This document shows positions 1 through 9,400 of a stretch of DNA of 64,000 bases, piece by piece (the stretch's first letter is position 1; the number at the start of each line of letters is the position of its first letter). The stretch is from Planosporangium thailandense. GTDB taxonomy: Bacteria; Actinomycetota; Actinomycetes; Mycobacteriales; Micromonosporaceae. The translations under genes were made by a program, and so were the position numbers. The stretch spans positions 1 to 64,000 of the forward strand of contig NZ_JAATVY010000020.1 in the NCBI RefSeq assembly GCF_011947195.1, written 5' to 3'. A model generated the notes under the pieces. That model worked only from the letters and a program-made list of their open reading frames with translations. It did no database searches and was not told the origin of the DNA.

Positions 1-83
1 TTTTAAAAGAAAAAGCCGCCAACCAAATACGTATTCGGTGATTGGTGTCATGCTTTTTCCCCTCCCCCCCCCGCTGAGGGACG

Positions 84-126
84 CTCGTGGCGGCCCGCCG
101 GCAACGCGCCGGCGGGCCGCCACGAG
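84..126. terminator. Perfect 19-bp GC-rich hairpin
   Basis: Arms at 84-102 and 108-126 are perfectly complementary around a 5-nt loop (AACGC). There is no T-tract on the plus side, which is common for actinobacterial terminators. It follows an AT-rich stretch (1-60) and a run of ten C residues, and lies 20 bp before the GTG of the small cupin gene. It could end transcription entering from the left or act as a leader structure for the cupin gene. Confidence 0.5.
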
Positions 127-145
127 GCGATGGAACGGGGAAAAG

Positions 146-439
146 GTGGAACAGGCACACTCAGAGGTACAGATCAACGAGGCCGGCGTCCGGGTGACCC
201 GCTGGAGGTTCGAGGTCGGCGAGCACACCGGCACCCACCGGCACGAGGTGCCGTACGTCGTCGTACCCGTGGTGTCCGGCCGGGTCGGCGTGCGGGTGGG
301 TGACGACGTGAACTACCAGGACCTCGTCGCGGGCCGGAGCTACCTCCGCCCGGCCGGAGCCGAGCACGACGTGTACAACGCCGGCATCGCCCCGTTCACG
401 TTCGTCGAGATCGAACTCGTCGCCGACCACACCGCGTAA
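146..439 (+). CDS. Small single-domain cupin protein
   Basis: This 97-residue protein is essentially one cupin barrel. Motif 1 is visible as H31-x-H33-E34 followed by G45, and motif 2 as P69-x-G71-x-x-H74-x-x-x-N78, so the usual three-His metal site (H31, H33, H74) is intact. Small cupins of this type bind a divalent metal and act as sugar or carboxylate-binding enzymes or sensors; no substrate can be read from the sequence. The GTG at 146 is preceded by a GGGGAAAAG ribosome-binding stretch. An in-frame ATG at 38 would add 36 Arg/Pro-rich residues translated through the hairpin, which is unlikely. The sugar acetyltransferase starts 35 bp downstream on the same strand, so the two are probably cotranscribed. 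Confidence 0.75.
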   Translation: MEQAHSEVQINEAGVRVTRWRFEVGEHTGTHRHEVPYVVVPVVSGRVGVRVGDDVNYQDLVAGRSYLRPAGAEHDVYNAGIAPFTFVEIELVADHTA

Positions 440-474
440 GCGTTCGCGCGGAGCGGCGTACGTAGGCTGGGGAT

Positions 475-1044
475 GTGGCCCCGGACCGAACCATGCGCGA
501 GCGGATGCTCGCCGGTGAGCTGTACATCGCCGACGACCCGGAGCTGGCCCGGGACTCCGCCCGCGCCCAGGCGTTGAGTCACCGGTACAACACCATGGAC
601 CCGACCGACGGCGACGCGCGTCGGGCCCTGCTCACCGAACTGCTGGGCGCCTTCGGCGCGGGCAGCGAGATCCGGCCGCCGTTCTACTGCGACTACGGCT
701 ACCAGACCTTCATCGGCGCGCGGACCTTCGCCAACTTCGGACTGGTGTGCCTGGACGTGGCCACGGTGACCATCGGCGACGACGTCCAGCTCGGACCCAA
801 CGTCCAGCTGCTGACGCCCACCCATCCGCTCGAGCCCGATCCGCGCCGGGACAAGTGGGAGGCCGCCCGCCCCATCGCCATCGGCGACAACGTCTGGCTC
901 GGCGGCGGCGTCATCGTCTGTCCCGGCGTCACGATCGGGGCGAACACCGTGGTGGGCGCGGGCGCCATCGTCACCCGTGACCTGCCGCCGAACGTCGCCG
1001 CGGTCGGCAACCCGGCGCGCGTCGTGCGCGAGCTGACGCCCTAG
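475..1044 (+). CDS. Maltose/galactoside O-acetyltransferase family (Maa/NodL/LacA-like)
   Basis: This 189-residue left-handed beta-helix acetyltransferase would transfer acetyl from acetyl-CoA to a sugar hydroxyl in the cytosol. The N-terminal Maa signature (MLAGELYIADDPEL, residues 11-24) is followed by a hexapeptide-repeat coil from about residue 75. The catalytic histidine is expected at H117 in TPTHPL. The C-terminal loop GNPARVVR is diagnostic of the Maa/NodL group. The GTG at 475 gives six extra residues; ATG 493 (M7) is an equally possible start, since neither has a strong ribosome-binding site. The gene converges on the kinase-GGDEF gene with 29 bp between them. The acceptor sugar is not determinable. 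Confidence 0.85.
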   Translation: MAPDRTMRERMLAGELYIADDPELARDSARAQALSHRYNTMDPTDGDARRALLTELLGAFGAGSEIRPPFYCDYGYQTFIGARTFANFGLVCLDVATVTIGDDVQLGPNVQLLTPTHPLEPDPRRDKWEAARPIAIGDNVWLGGGVIVCPGVTIGANTVVGAGAIVTRDLPPNVAAVGNPARVVRELTP

Positions 1045-1073
1045 CCACGGGTGGGGCGGCCCCACCGCCCCGG

Positions 1074-4000
1074 TCAGGCCTCCTCGACCCGGTTGCGGCC
1101 GGCCTGCTTGGCCCGGTACAGCGCGAGGTCGGCGCGGGCGAGCAGCTGGTCGAGGTCGTCGTCCACGGGGGTGAGCCGGGCCAGCCCGACACTGACCGTG
1201 ACCGGGACCGGCCCGCCGCGGGTGGGCACCGGCGACGCCGCCACCGCCGCGCGGACCCGCTCGGCGAGGTCGACGTCGTCGTCGAGATCGGGCAGCACGG
1301 CGGCGAACTCCTCGCCGCCGTAGCGACCGAGCACGTCGCAGCTGCGGACAGTGGTCGCTACCCGGTGCGCCACCTCGCGGATGACGTCGTCGCCGACGGC
1401 GTGCCCGTACGTGTCGTTGATCTTTTTGAAGCTGTCGACATCGAGCATGATGGCGCCGAGCGCCCGGCCGTTGCGCCGCGCCGCGGCCACCAGCGTGCCG
1501 GCGAGAGCGTAGAAGTGCCGCCGGTTCGGCACCCCGGTCAGCTCGTCGGTGGTGGCCAGCTCCCGCACCCGGCTGAACAGCACCGCGTTGTCGTAGGCGC
1601 TCATGCCCTGACTCGCGAGGCCGGCGCAGATCGCCCGGCCGCTGTCGTCGAAGCCCGCACCGGCCAGGACCACGAGACCGACCGGCCCTTCGCGGGCGAC
1701 CAGCGGTACGACCAGGGCCGCCGGGTGCTGACCGACCGCGGCGCGCAGCGCGGGCGGCAGCTCGTCACCGCTCACCACCGTAGGTGTCGAAGCAGACCAG
1801 AATGCCGCAAGCGCAGCGTCACCGGACAGGTCGATCTCCGCGCCGGACGCGACCGCGCCGGCGACCGCCATGGCCGTCAACCGCGGCCCGTGGCCGCGCA
1901 GCAGGCAGCCGGCCCGCGCCCCGGCCTGGTCGTACAGCGTGGCGAACAGCTTGTTCAGCAGCTCGGTCGGGTCGAGGATCGCGCTGAGCTCGACCATGCT
2001 CGCGCGCAGCGTCTCGGCCAGCTCCTGTTGCCGGCGGCTGGTGAGGACCTCGGCGTCGAGCTGCGCGGCGCGCGCGGTCTCCAGCGACACCGCCACGTGG
2101 TGGGTGATCGCGGTCAGCACCGACACGTCGTCTTCGGTGAAGACGCCACGCGCGACCCGGCTGTCGAGGTACACCACGCCGCGCACGACGCCCTTGAGCT
2201 GCACCGGGGCCACCATGATGCTGCGCAGCCCGTGCGCGACGACGCTGCGCGACCCGAGCGCCGCGCCCTCGTCGGTGCCGGTGACGACCAGCGCCTCACC
2301 GGTCTCGAGGACCCGCCGGACGAGTGTCGAGCCGTACCCGCTCGCTGCGTCAACGTCGTTGCCGGCCGCGTCGCGACCCGCGAACGGCACCGGCTCGCCG
2401 GCCTCGTCGACGACGAACATCAGCGCCCGCTCGGCGCCGAGGATGCCCAGCGTCTCGTCGAGCGCGACACCGGCCAGCCGCCGCGGGTCGAGGATGCTCG
2501 CCGCGGCGGCGCTGACCTGCTGCAGCGCCTCCAGCCGACGGTTGGTGCCGGAGCTGGCTCCGGCCGCGTGGGTGAACCGGGCGGCCGACGGCGCGTCGTC
2601 CACTCCGAACTCCACCCGCACCTGGCGGCGCCGGTGCTCCCAGCCGTGGTCGACGGCCAGCACGTACGCGTTGCGCGCCTGCCGTTCGGCCTCCGCGGTG
2701 AGCCCGAGCTGCCGGAAGGCGCGCGCCCGGATCCGGGCCACCTCGAACGACACCAGGGGCGCGTCCAGCGGCCGGGCCACCCGGTCGACCCGGTCGATCA
2801 GCTCGATGGCCTTCTCCGTACGCCCCCGCTGCTGCTCCAGCGCGGCTCTGGCGATCTGGTGGGCGACCTTGAGCAGCGGGGTGGTGGTGACGCGGCTCGT
2901 TTCCTTCACCGCGTGCTCGGCGACCGCGAGCCGGGCGGCCCGCTCGCCCTCCGGGGCCATCCGCAGCTGCGCGAGCCGTCCGTGCGCCCGGTAGATGTAG
3001 AACCATTTGACGTGGGGCATCAGCTCCGAGCGGCGCAGGCCCAGCCCTTCGAACTCGGCGACGAGCTCGTCGAACGGCGCGCCGAACTCGCCCTGCTCGA
3101 CGGCGGCGGACGCGGCGGCCGTAATGATGTTCGCCCGCTGCACCGGCGTACCGGAGCCGTCCGGGAACGCCGCCCGCAGCGCGGCGTACGCGGCCGCGGC
3201 CTCGGCGTGCCGGCCCTGCTGGGCGGGGACCATGACGCCGAGCATCGCGAACGAGGTGCCGGCGGCCTGCGCCGGATCGGGTAGGTGGCGCAGACCCTGC
3301 TCGTAGGCTGTCCGCGCCTCACGGGTGTGGCCGCGCAGCACGAACCGCAGGCCGGCGGCGGCCTGTCCGGTGATGAACTGGGCGGGCTCCAGCCACCGGG
3401 TGTGCTGGGCGGTCGCCTTGTCCCAGCCGACCCCGTCGTCGAGGCCGCCCTGCACGAGCGCGATGCTGCGCATCCAGTCGGCGAAGGCGACCATCGCCGG
3501 GTCGTTGAGAGCCTCCGCCGCCCGGGCCGCCCGCGCGAACGCGCGCTCGGCGACCCGGCGCCGCTTCAACAGGGCCGCGAGGTATCCGAGCAGGCCGTAC
3601 ACCTGGACGTAGGGCGGGCACGGGCCGAGCCGGTTCACCGGGTACAGGGCCCGGAGCGCGAAGATCGCGACCTCCTTCAGCCGGAGACCGACCGCGGCGG
3701 CGTAGGCGCCCGAGCCGAGCAGGGCGGCCGCGGCTGCCAGCTCCTCGCGCCGGCGTCCACGGACGGCGCCGAAGCCGATGCGGAACCGGGCGGCCAGCAT
3801 GCCCACCAGCCCGAGGGCGAGGGTCGTCACGATGAGCACGGCCTTGTTGCGCGGCAGTCCGTGCCCCAGTTCCGCAAGGCCCTGCCGCACCGCGTCGGTC
3901 GCCCGGTCGTCGGCCCAGGTGGTGTGGTGCAGTTCGACCATCGTCCGGTACAGCTCGGCGCGCCGCCGCGGCTCCCGCTCCCCGGCCAGCGCCTCCTCCA

Positions 4001-6338
4001 GCGTGGACAGCGTGTCGGCGAACCGGCCGGCCCGCAGGTACGCGATGGCGAGCGGGTGCAGCAGCTCGGCGCCGGCGGGGTGGCCGCCGGCTGCGGCGAG
4101 GGCCCGCGCCTGCTCCAGGAAAGCCACCGCCTCGCCCGGTACCTGGTCGGCGAGCGCCTGCTGCCCGGCGGCGAGGGCGCTGGCGTACCGTGCCGACGGG
4201 TCGGCGTCGGCGCCGGCCTGGGCGTGGTGGCGGGCGAGCGCGTACACGTGGCCGGCGTCGCGCGCCTGCGCGGGCAGGGCGTCGAGAGCGGCGGCGACCG
4301 TGGCGTGCAGCCGGCGCAGCGCCGTCGCCGGTACCCGGGCCAGCAGCGCGTCCCGGATGTTCGGATGGATGAACCCGTACCGGCCGTCGCCCCGGGGCTC
4401 GACGAGCCGGCGGGCTACCGCCACGTCGAGCGCGGCGACGATCCGCTCGTCGGGCAGCGCGCAGGCCGCCGTCACGAGGTCGAGCCGGAAGTGGCTGCCG
4501 ACCACCGCGGCGGCCACGAGCAGGTCGCAGGCGTCCGGGGGCAGCCCGTCGAGCCGCGAGACGATCAGGTCGCCGACGTCCTGGGTCCGATTGAGGCTGT
4601 CCAGGCCGCGCTCGTCCAGCAGCCAGCGACCCCACAGCGGGGCCAGCAGCCCGGTGTCGACCAGCTGGCGCAGGTACTCCACGCTCGCCAGCGGCAGTCC
4701 GCCGGTACGGGCGGCGACGTGCGCGACGAGCTCCGGGGGAACGGTGGCGCCGGGAAGTCGGGAGGCCACCAGGGCGGCGGTACCGGCGAGGTCGAGCGGG
4801 CCGGCGGAGACCTCGACCTCAGCCGGGAATTCCGGGGCGCCCGCGTCATCGAGCCAGGTGAGGACGACCAGCAGCGGCGCGCCGGGCAGGTCGGCGGCGA
4901 GAACGTCGAGCACCCGGTGGGACGCCGCGTCGAGCCACTGGGCGTCGTCGACCTCGAGGACGCCGCCGCCGTACTGGCGGGCCAGCTCGGTGAGGAAGAC
5001 CGCGAGCGCGGAGAACAGCCGGTCGTCGCGACCGTCGGCCGGCGGCCCGGGCCGGTCGCCGAGGATCGCCGTCAACGCCGGCGACAGGTTCGCGACCAGC
5101 GCGGGCCCGGCCGTGTCCGCCGCGCGCCGCAGCCGCTCGTGCGCCTCGGCGCGCCGCTCGTCGGGCAGCTCGCGTACCCGGGTCAGGTGCCCCTCCACGG
5201 CGGCGCGGACGGCGGCGAGGGGCAGCTCTTCGTCCTTGACGGCGCGCGTGCGCAGCACGAGCGCCGATCCGTCGGCGGCGGCGGCGACCTCGGCGGCGAG
5301 CCGGCTGCGGCCGCCACCGGCCGGGCCGCGAACGACCGCGAAGCCACCCCGGCCGTTCCTGACCTCCTCCCAGCGGGTGAGCAGCGCCCGCCGCTCGGCC
5401 GCCCGACCGCACAGCGGCCACTCGGCACCGGCGACCGCGACCGGAACGCCGGCTTGATCGGCCGCGCCGTCGATGCCGCTGAGCGCCGCCAGCAGCGCCG
5501 TCGCGCTCGGGTACCGGTCGTCCGGGTCCTTGGCGAGCAGCCGCGTGACGACGGCCGCGAAGGCCGGGTCGAGGTCGGGCCGGAGGTCGCGGGGGTCCGG
5601 CACCGGCGCCACGGCGTGCAGCCGCAGCAGTTCGCCGACGTCGTCGGCGAGGTACGGCGGACGCCCGGTGAGGCATTCGTACAGCACCGCGCCCAGGGAG
5701 TACAGGTCCGACCGGCCGTCGACCGGCCGCTTGAGCATGCCCGACTGCTCGGGCGCGCCGTACGCGAAGGTGCCGACCGCCGCGTCCGGCGCGATCCGGT
5801 TCTGACCCAGCGCCGCGAGGCCGAAGTCGATGAGCACCGCCGGGCGGCCCGCCGGCACCATGATGTTCTGGGGCTTGATGTCGCGGTGGACCAGTCCGGT
5901 GCGGTGGGCGGCGGCCAGCGCCTCGGCCAGCTCACGGGCAAGGACGGCGACCCGGTCGCGCGGCAGCGCCCCGTTGACCAGCTCGGCGGCGAGTGAGCGT
6001 CCGCCGATGAGTTCGGTGACCAGGGCGGGGCTGCCGTCGTAACGGCCGGCGGCGTAGGCGCGTACCACGCCGGGATGGTCGACGCAGGCGAGCAGCGCCG
6101 CCTCCCGGCGGAAGGAGGTCAGGACCGGCTCGTCGTCGACGGCGGGAGTGCGCGGGCGCTTGAGGGCGAAGCGGCGGTCGTCGCGGCGGACGCGGTGCAC
6201 CACCGTGTACGCGCTACGCCCGATCTCCGCCTCGACCGCCATGCCGGTCAGTTCCATGCCGGCCGGTTCCATGCCGGCCAACTCCGCCGGGTCCGTGTCA
6301 CGGCCCGGCTGACGTGCGCCTGTGTCCACCTGCTTCAC
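1074..6338 (-). CDS. Ser/Thr protein kinase - AAA ATPase - GAF - GGDEF fusion protein
   Basis: This 1754-residue cytoplasmic signalling protein has five blocks. An N-terminal Hanks-type kinase has the ATP lysine in ALK at K60, catalytic HRD at 151-153, DFG at 171-173 and APE at 195-197. A STAND/AAA-type ATPase follows, with P-loop GPAGGGRS at 338-345 and a Walker B-like LEVDDAQW. A long helical TPR-like region follows, then two GAF-type segments, and a C-terminal diguanylate cyclase with GGEEF at 1674-1678. An RSCD inhibitory site (1665-1668) sits exactly five residues before GGEEF, so product inhibition by c-di-GMP is expected. The kinase-ATPase-GAF order is known from large bacterial signalling proteins, often ending in a histidine kinase; here the output is a cyclase. 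The GTG at 6338 has GAAGG upstream. The first 35 residues contain a degenerate GMEPAGMELTGM repeat, so later ATGs (for example codon 33) are possible. It is divergent from the helicase gene. Confidence 0.9.
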   Translation of the reverse strand: MKQVDTGARQPGRDTDPAELAGMEPAGMELTGMAVEAEIGRSAYTVVHRVRRDDRRFALKRPRTPAVDDEPVLTSFRREAALLACVDHPGVVRAYAAGRYDGSPALVTELIGGRSLAAELVNGALPRDRVAVLARELAEALAAAHRTGLVHRDIKPQNIMVPAGRPAVLIDFGLAALGQNRIAPDAAVGTFAYGAPEQSGMLKRPVDGRSDLYSLGAVLYECLTGRPPYLADDVGELLRLHAVAPVPDPRDLRPDLDPAFAAVVTRLLAKDPDDRYPSATALLAALSGIDGAADQAGVPVAVAGAEWPLCGRAAERRALLTRWEEVRNGRGGFAVVRGPAGGGRSRLAAEVAAAADGSALVLRTRAVKDEELPLAAVRAAVEGHLTRVRELPDERRAEAHERLRRAADTAGPALVANLSPALTAILGDRPGPPADGRDDRLFSALAVFLTELARQYGGGVLEVDDAQWLDAASHRVLDVLAADLPGAPLLVVLTWLDDAGAPEFPAEVEVSAGPLDLAGTAALVASRLPGATVPPELVAHVAARTGGLPLASVEYLRQLVDTGLLAPLWGRWLLDERGLDSLNRTQDVGDLIVSRLDGLPPDACDLLVAAAVVGSHFRLDLVTAACALPDERIVAALDVAVARRLVEPRGDGRYGFIHPNIRDALLARVPATALRRLHATVAAALDALPAQARDAGHVYALARHHAQAGADADPSARYASALAAGQQALADQVPGEAVAFLEQARALAAAGGHPAGAELLHPLAIAYLRAGRFADTLSTLEEALAGEREPRRRAELYRTMVELHHTTWADDRATDAVRQGLAELGHGLPRNKAVLIVTTLALGLVGMLAARFRIGFGAVRGRRREELAAAAALLGSGAYAAAVGLRLKEVAIFALRALYPVNRLGPCPPYVQVYGLLGYLAALLKRRRVAERAFARAARAAEALNDPAMVAFADWMRSIALVQGGLDDGVGWDKATAQHTRWLEPAQFITGQAAAGLRFVLRGHTREARTAYEQGLRHLPDPAQAAGTSFAMLGVMVPAQQGRHAEAAAAYAALRAAFPDGSGTPVQRANIITAAASAAVEQGEFGAPFDELVAEFEGLGLRRSELMPHVKWFYIYRAHGRLAQLRMAPEGERAARLAVAEHAVKETSRVTTTPLLKVAHQIARAALEQQRGRTEKAIELIDRVDRVARPLDAPLVSFEVARIRARAFRQLGLTAEAERQARNAYVLAVDHGWEHRRRQVRVEFGVDDAPSAARFTHAAGASSGTNRRLEALQQVSAAAASILDPRRLAGVALDETLGILGAERALMFVVDEAGEPVPFAGRDAAGNDVDAASGYGSTLVRRVLETGEALVVTGTDEGAALGSRSVVAHGLRSIMVAPVQLKGVVRGVVYLDSRVARGVFTEDDVSVLTAITHHVAVSLETARAAQLDAEVLTSRRQQELAETLRASMVELSAILDPTELLNKLFATLYDQAGARAGCLLRGHGPRLTAMAVAGAVASGAEIDLSGDAALAAFWSASTPTVVSGDELPPALRAAVGQHPAALVVPLVAREGPVGLVVLAGAGFDDSGRAICAGLASQGMSAYDNAVLFSRVRELATTDELTGVPNRRHFYALAGTLVAAARRNGRALGAIMLDVDSFKKINDTYGHAVGDDVIREVAHRVATTVRSCDVLGRYGGEEFAAVLPDLDDDVDLAERVRAAVAASPVPTRGGPVPVTVSVGLARLTPVDDDLDQLLARADLALYRAKQAGRNRVEEA

Positions 6339-6390
6339 CCGTCGCCTTCACTCCCGTACGCAAGAGCCCATCGGCGTGCGATGGGTGTAC

Positions 6391-6448
6391 GTGAATCTTT
6401 TTCTCCCGCCGACGCGGCGGCGCGTCAGCCGTGATTCACCCGATTCAC
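6391..6448. promoter_or_regulatory. GATTCAC heptamer sites between divergent kinase and helicase genes
   Basis: The 160-bp divergent intergenic region holds two tandem GATTCAC copies 9 bp apart (6433-6439 and 6442-6448) and one inverted copy GTGAATC at 6391-6397. Just left is a hairpin with arms CCCATCG/CGATGGG. Short, precisely spaced heptamers in a shared promoter region suggest an operator for one or both flanking genes. The cognate regulator is unknown. Confidence 0.4.
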
Positions 6449-6498
6449 GTAACACGCCGGAGTTTGCCTATTTCAGGGGATTACACCCTTAAAAGGGC

Positions 6499-9400
6499 AT
6501 GATTGTCACTGACGGGCGTAGCGGGAGGGCCATGCGCAGCGGCGTGTTCGAGCGGTTCACGGAGGACGACGGCGAACTGCGGGTCGAACTGCACGTCCAG
6601 CCGGCGATCAACTACGCGCTCGTACACAACCGGGTACCCGTCGTCCGGCACCTGTCGGTCACCAACCGGACCGGCCAGCCGGTCACCGACCTGCGGATCA
6701 CGCTCGAACTGCTCGGCCCCGACGGCCCCCTCGCCCCACAGTGGACCCGCTTCGTGTCCGCGCCCGTACCGCCCGGCTCCACCGTCGGCTGGGAGGACTT
6801 CACCGAGTTCGTACCCGACCACGGGCGTCTACGCGACACCGACGAGGCGTTCCCGGTCGACTACCGGCTCACGGTCGTGCGACCCGGACAGCCCGACACC
6901 CGGCTGGTCGCGCCGTCGTCGGTGCTCGCGCACAACGAGTGGTTCAACAGCCCGGCCCTGTACGACAGCCTGGCCGCGTTCGTGCAGCCCAACACGCCCG
7001 CGGTGGATGCGACGCTGCGGGCCACGGCGCGAATCCTCCTCGACCGCACCGGCTCCGGGTCGCTGCAGGGCTACCAGGCCGGACCGGAGCGCGCCGCGCA
7101 CATCGCCGGCGCGGTGTACGAGGCGCTGCGCCAGCTCGGCATTCACTACCAGCACGTACCGGCGTCCTTCGAGCACACCGGACAGAAGGTGCGCACCACC
7201 GCGGCGGTGCTCGACGGCCGGATGGGCAACTGCCTGGACCTGTCGGTGACGTACGCCGCCTGCCTGGAAGCCGCCGGGCTGCACCCGCTGATCTGGCTGA
7301 CCGGCACCCACGCGTTCGCCGGCTTCCTGCTCGACGCCGACCGGCTCAGCGACGCCGTCGTGACCGAGGCCAACCTGCTCATCTCGATGGTCGAGGCGGG
7401 CCGGACCGTACCCGTGGAGCTGACCCGGATCGGTCCGGGCGCCACCTGCGCCGACTTCACCGACGCCGTCCGGGCCGGCCTGGAGCACTTCCGGGCCCGC
7501 CGCCACGACCTGCAGGGCGTGGTCGACGTGCACCTCGCGCACCGGTGCGGCATCCGCCCGCTACCCTCGACGGCCACCGTGGACGGCGGCCAGCCCCCGC
7601 GGCCCGCCGAGCCGACGGCCGCGCCCGCCGCCGGCTCCATCGACCTTCCCGACGGGGTGGCCCGCGCACAGCTGCGCAAGCGCGCCGAGGCCGGCGAGGC
7701 GCCCGAGCGCGCCGACGACTCACCCCGCCGCGTGCAGCAGTGGAAACGGTCCCTGCTCGACCTCAGCCTGCGCAACCCGCTGCTCAACCTGCCCACCCGC
7801 GGGCGCGGGCTCGACCTGCACGTACCGGCCGGCGCACTGGCCCTGCTCGACAGCCTCGTCCACGAGGGCGGCCAGATCCAGGTCATCCCGCAGGACGCGA
7901 TCAGCCAGCTGCACCGGCTCGCCGGGACGGTGCGGGCCCAGGATCTCGACCCGGACGTCCTGGCCCGGGAGCTGCGCACCGACCGGCGCATCTACGGCGC
8001 GGTCAGCGAGCAGAAGTACGTGTCCACCATGCGCGACCTCCAGCGCGAGGCCCGCACGATGGAGCAGGAGACCGGCAGCAACTACCTCTACCTGACGATC
8101 GGCACGCTCGTACACACCCGGAGCAACGGCGCCGAGGCGCACGCCCCGCTGTTCCTGGTTCCGGTACGCGTCGAGGGCGGCACCGGCCGCCGGCCGTACT
8201 TCTTCGCGGCCGACGGCCCCGAGCTCGCCGCGCCCAACCACTGCCTGATCGAGTGGCTGCGCCGCCGGCACGGGGTGGAGATCCCGGAGCTGACGAACCC
8301 GGTCGTGGACGACTACGGCATCGACATCGCCAAGACCCTCGCGGCGATCAACGGAAGGCTCGTCGACAGCCGCCTCAACTACCGCATCGACGAGCGCGCC
8401 AGCCTGCGGCTGCTGCAGTTCTCGACGTACCGGATGTGGCGCGATCTCGCCGACCACTGGCCGGCTTTCGTCGAGAACCCGGTCGTCCGCCACCTGGTCG
8501 ACCCCGGCACGGCGCGGTTCGACGACCCGGCCGGCACCGACGGAGCGCACGTCGACGAGGCGGCGCTACACGTGCCGATCCAGGCCGACGGCTCCCAGCT
8601 GCAGGCCATCGCGATGGCCGAGCAGGGCCGCTCGTTCGTCCTCGAGGGGCCGCCCGGCACCGGCAAGTCACAGACCATCACCAACCTGATCGCCCGCGCC
8701 GTCGCCGCCGGGCGCTCGGTGCTGTTCGTGGCCGAGAAGCAGGCCGCGCTCGACGTCGTCAAGCGCCGGCTCGGCCAGGTCGGGCTCGCCCCCTTCGCCC
8801 TCGACCTGCACGGACGCAAGCAGTCGATGAACGCGATCCGCGAGCAGCTGCGCGAAGCTCTCGACCAGCGCGAACGCGGCGGCGAGGCGGGCTTCACTGC
8901 CGTCGAGACCGGCTACCGCGCCCGGCTCGCCCCGCTCGCCGGGTACCCGGCCCGCGTCCACACCGCCGGCCGGACGGGCCTGTCCGCCTGGTCGGCGTAC
9001 GAGGCGACCCTCGCGTACGGCGACGGGCCGAGCGCCCCGGTGCCCGGCAGCTATCTCGCCGCCGCCGGTCACGAGCGGGTGGAGCAGGCGCTCCGGTCGC
9101 TGCCCGCCGTCGCCCGGGCGGCCCGGCTGCGCCCGCACCACCCGTGGGCGCTCAGCGGCCGCCGGAGCCTCGACGGCCTGCACGCCGGCGCCGCGACGCA
9201 GGTCGCCGCCGAGCTGGAAGAGGTCCGGGGCCTGGTGAGCGAGCGGCCGCATCTGATCCGGCTGCTGCGCGGGCTGCCCAGCCCCACCGCGATCGGCGCG
9301 TTCCTGCCGGCCGCCCGGCTCGCCGCCCGCGGCGACCTGCCGGACCGCGAGGTCGTGGCGCGGGCCGCCGATCCACGCTGGGAGCCGGCGCTCGCACGGC

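Noticed and set aside
3285-5996. A 903-codon open frame antisense to the kinase-GGDEF gene
   Set aside because: Composition is Arg/Gly/Val-rich shadow coding caused by high GC; the opposite strand encodes clear kinase, ATPase and cyclase domains.
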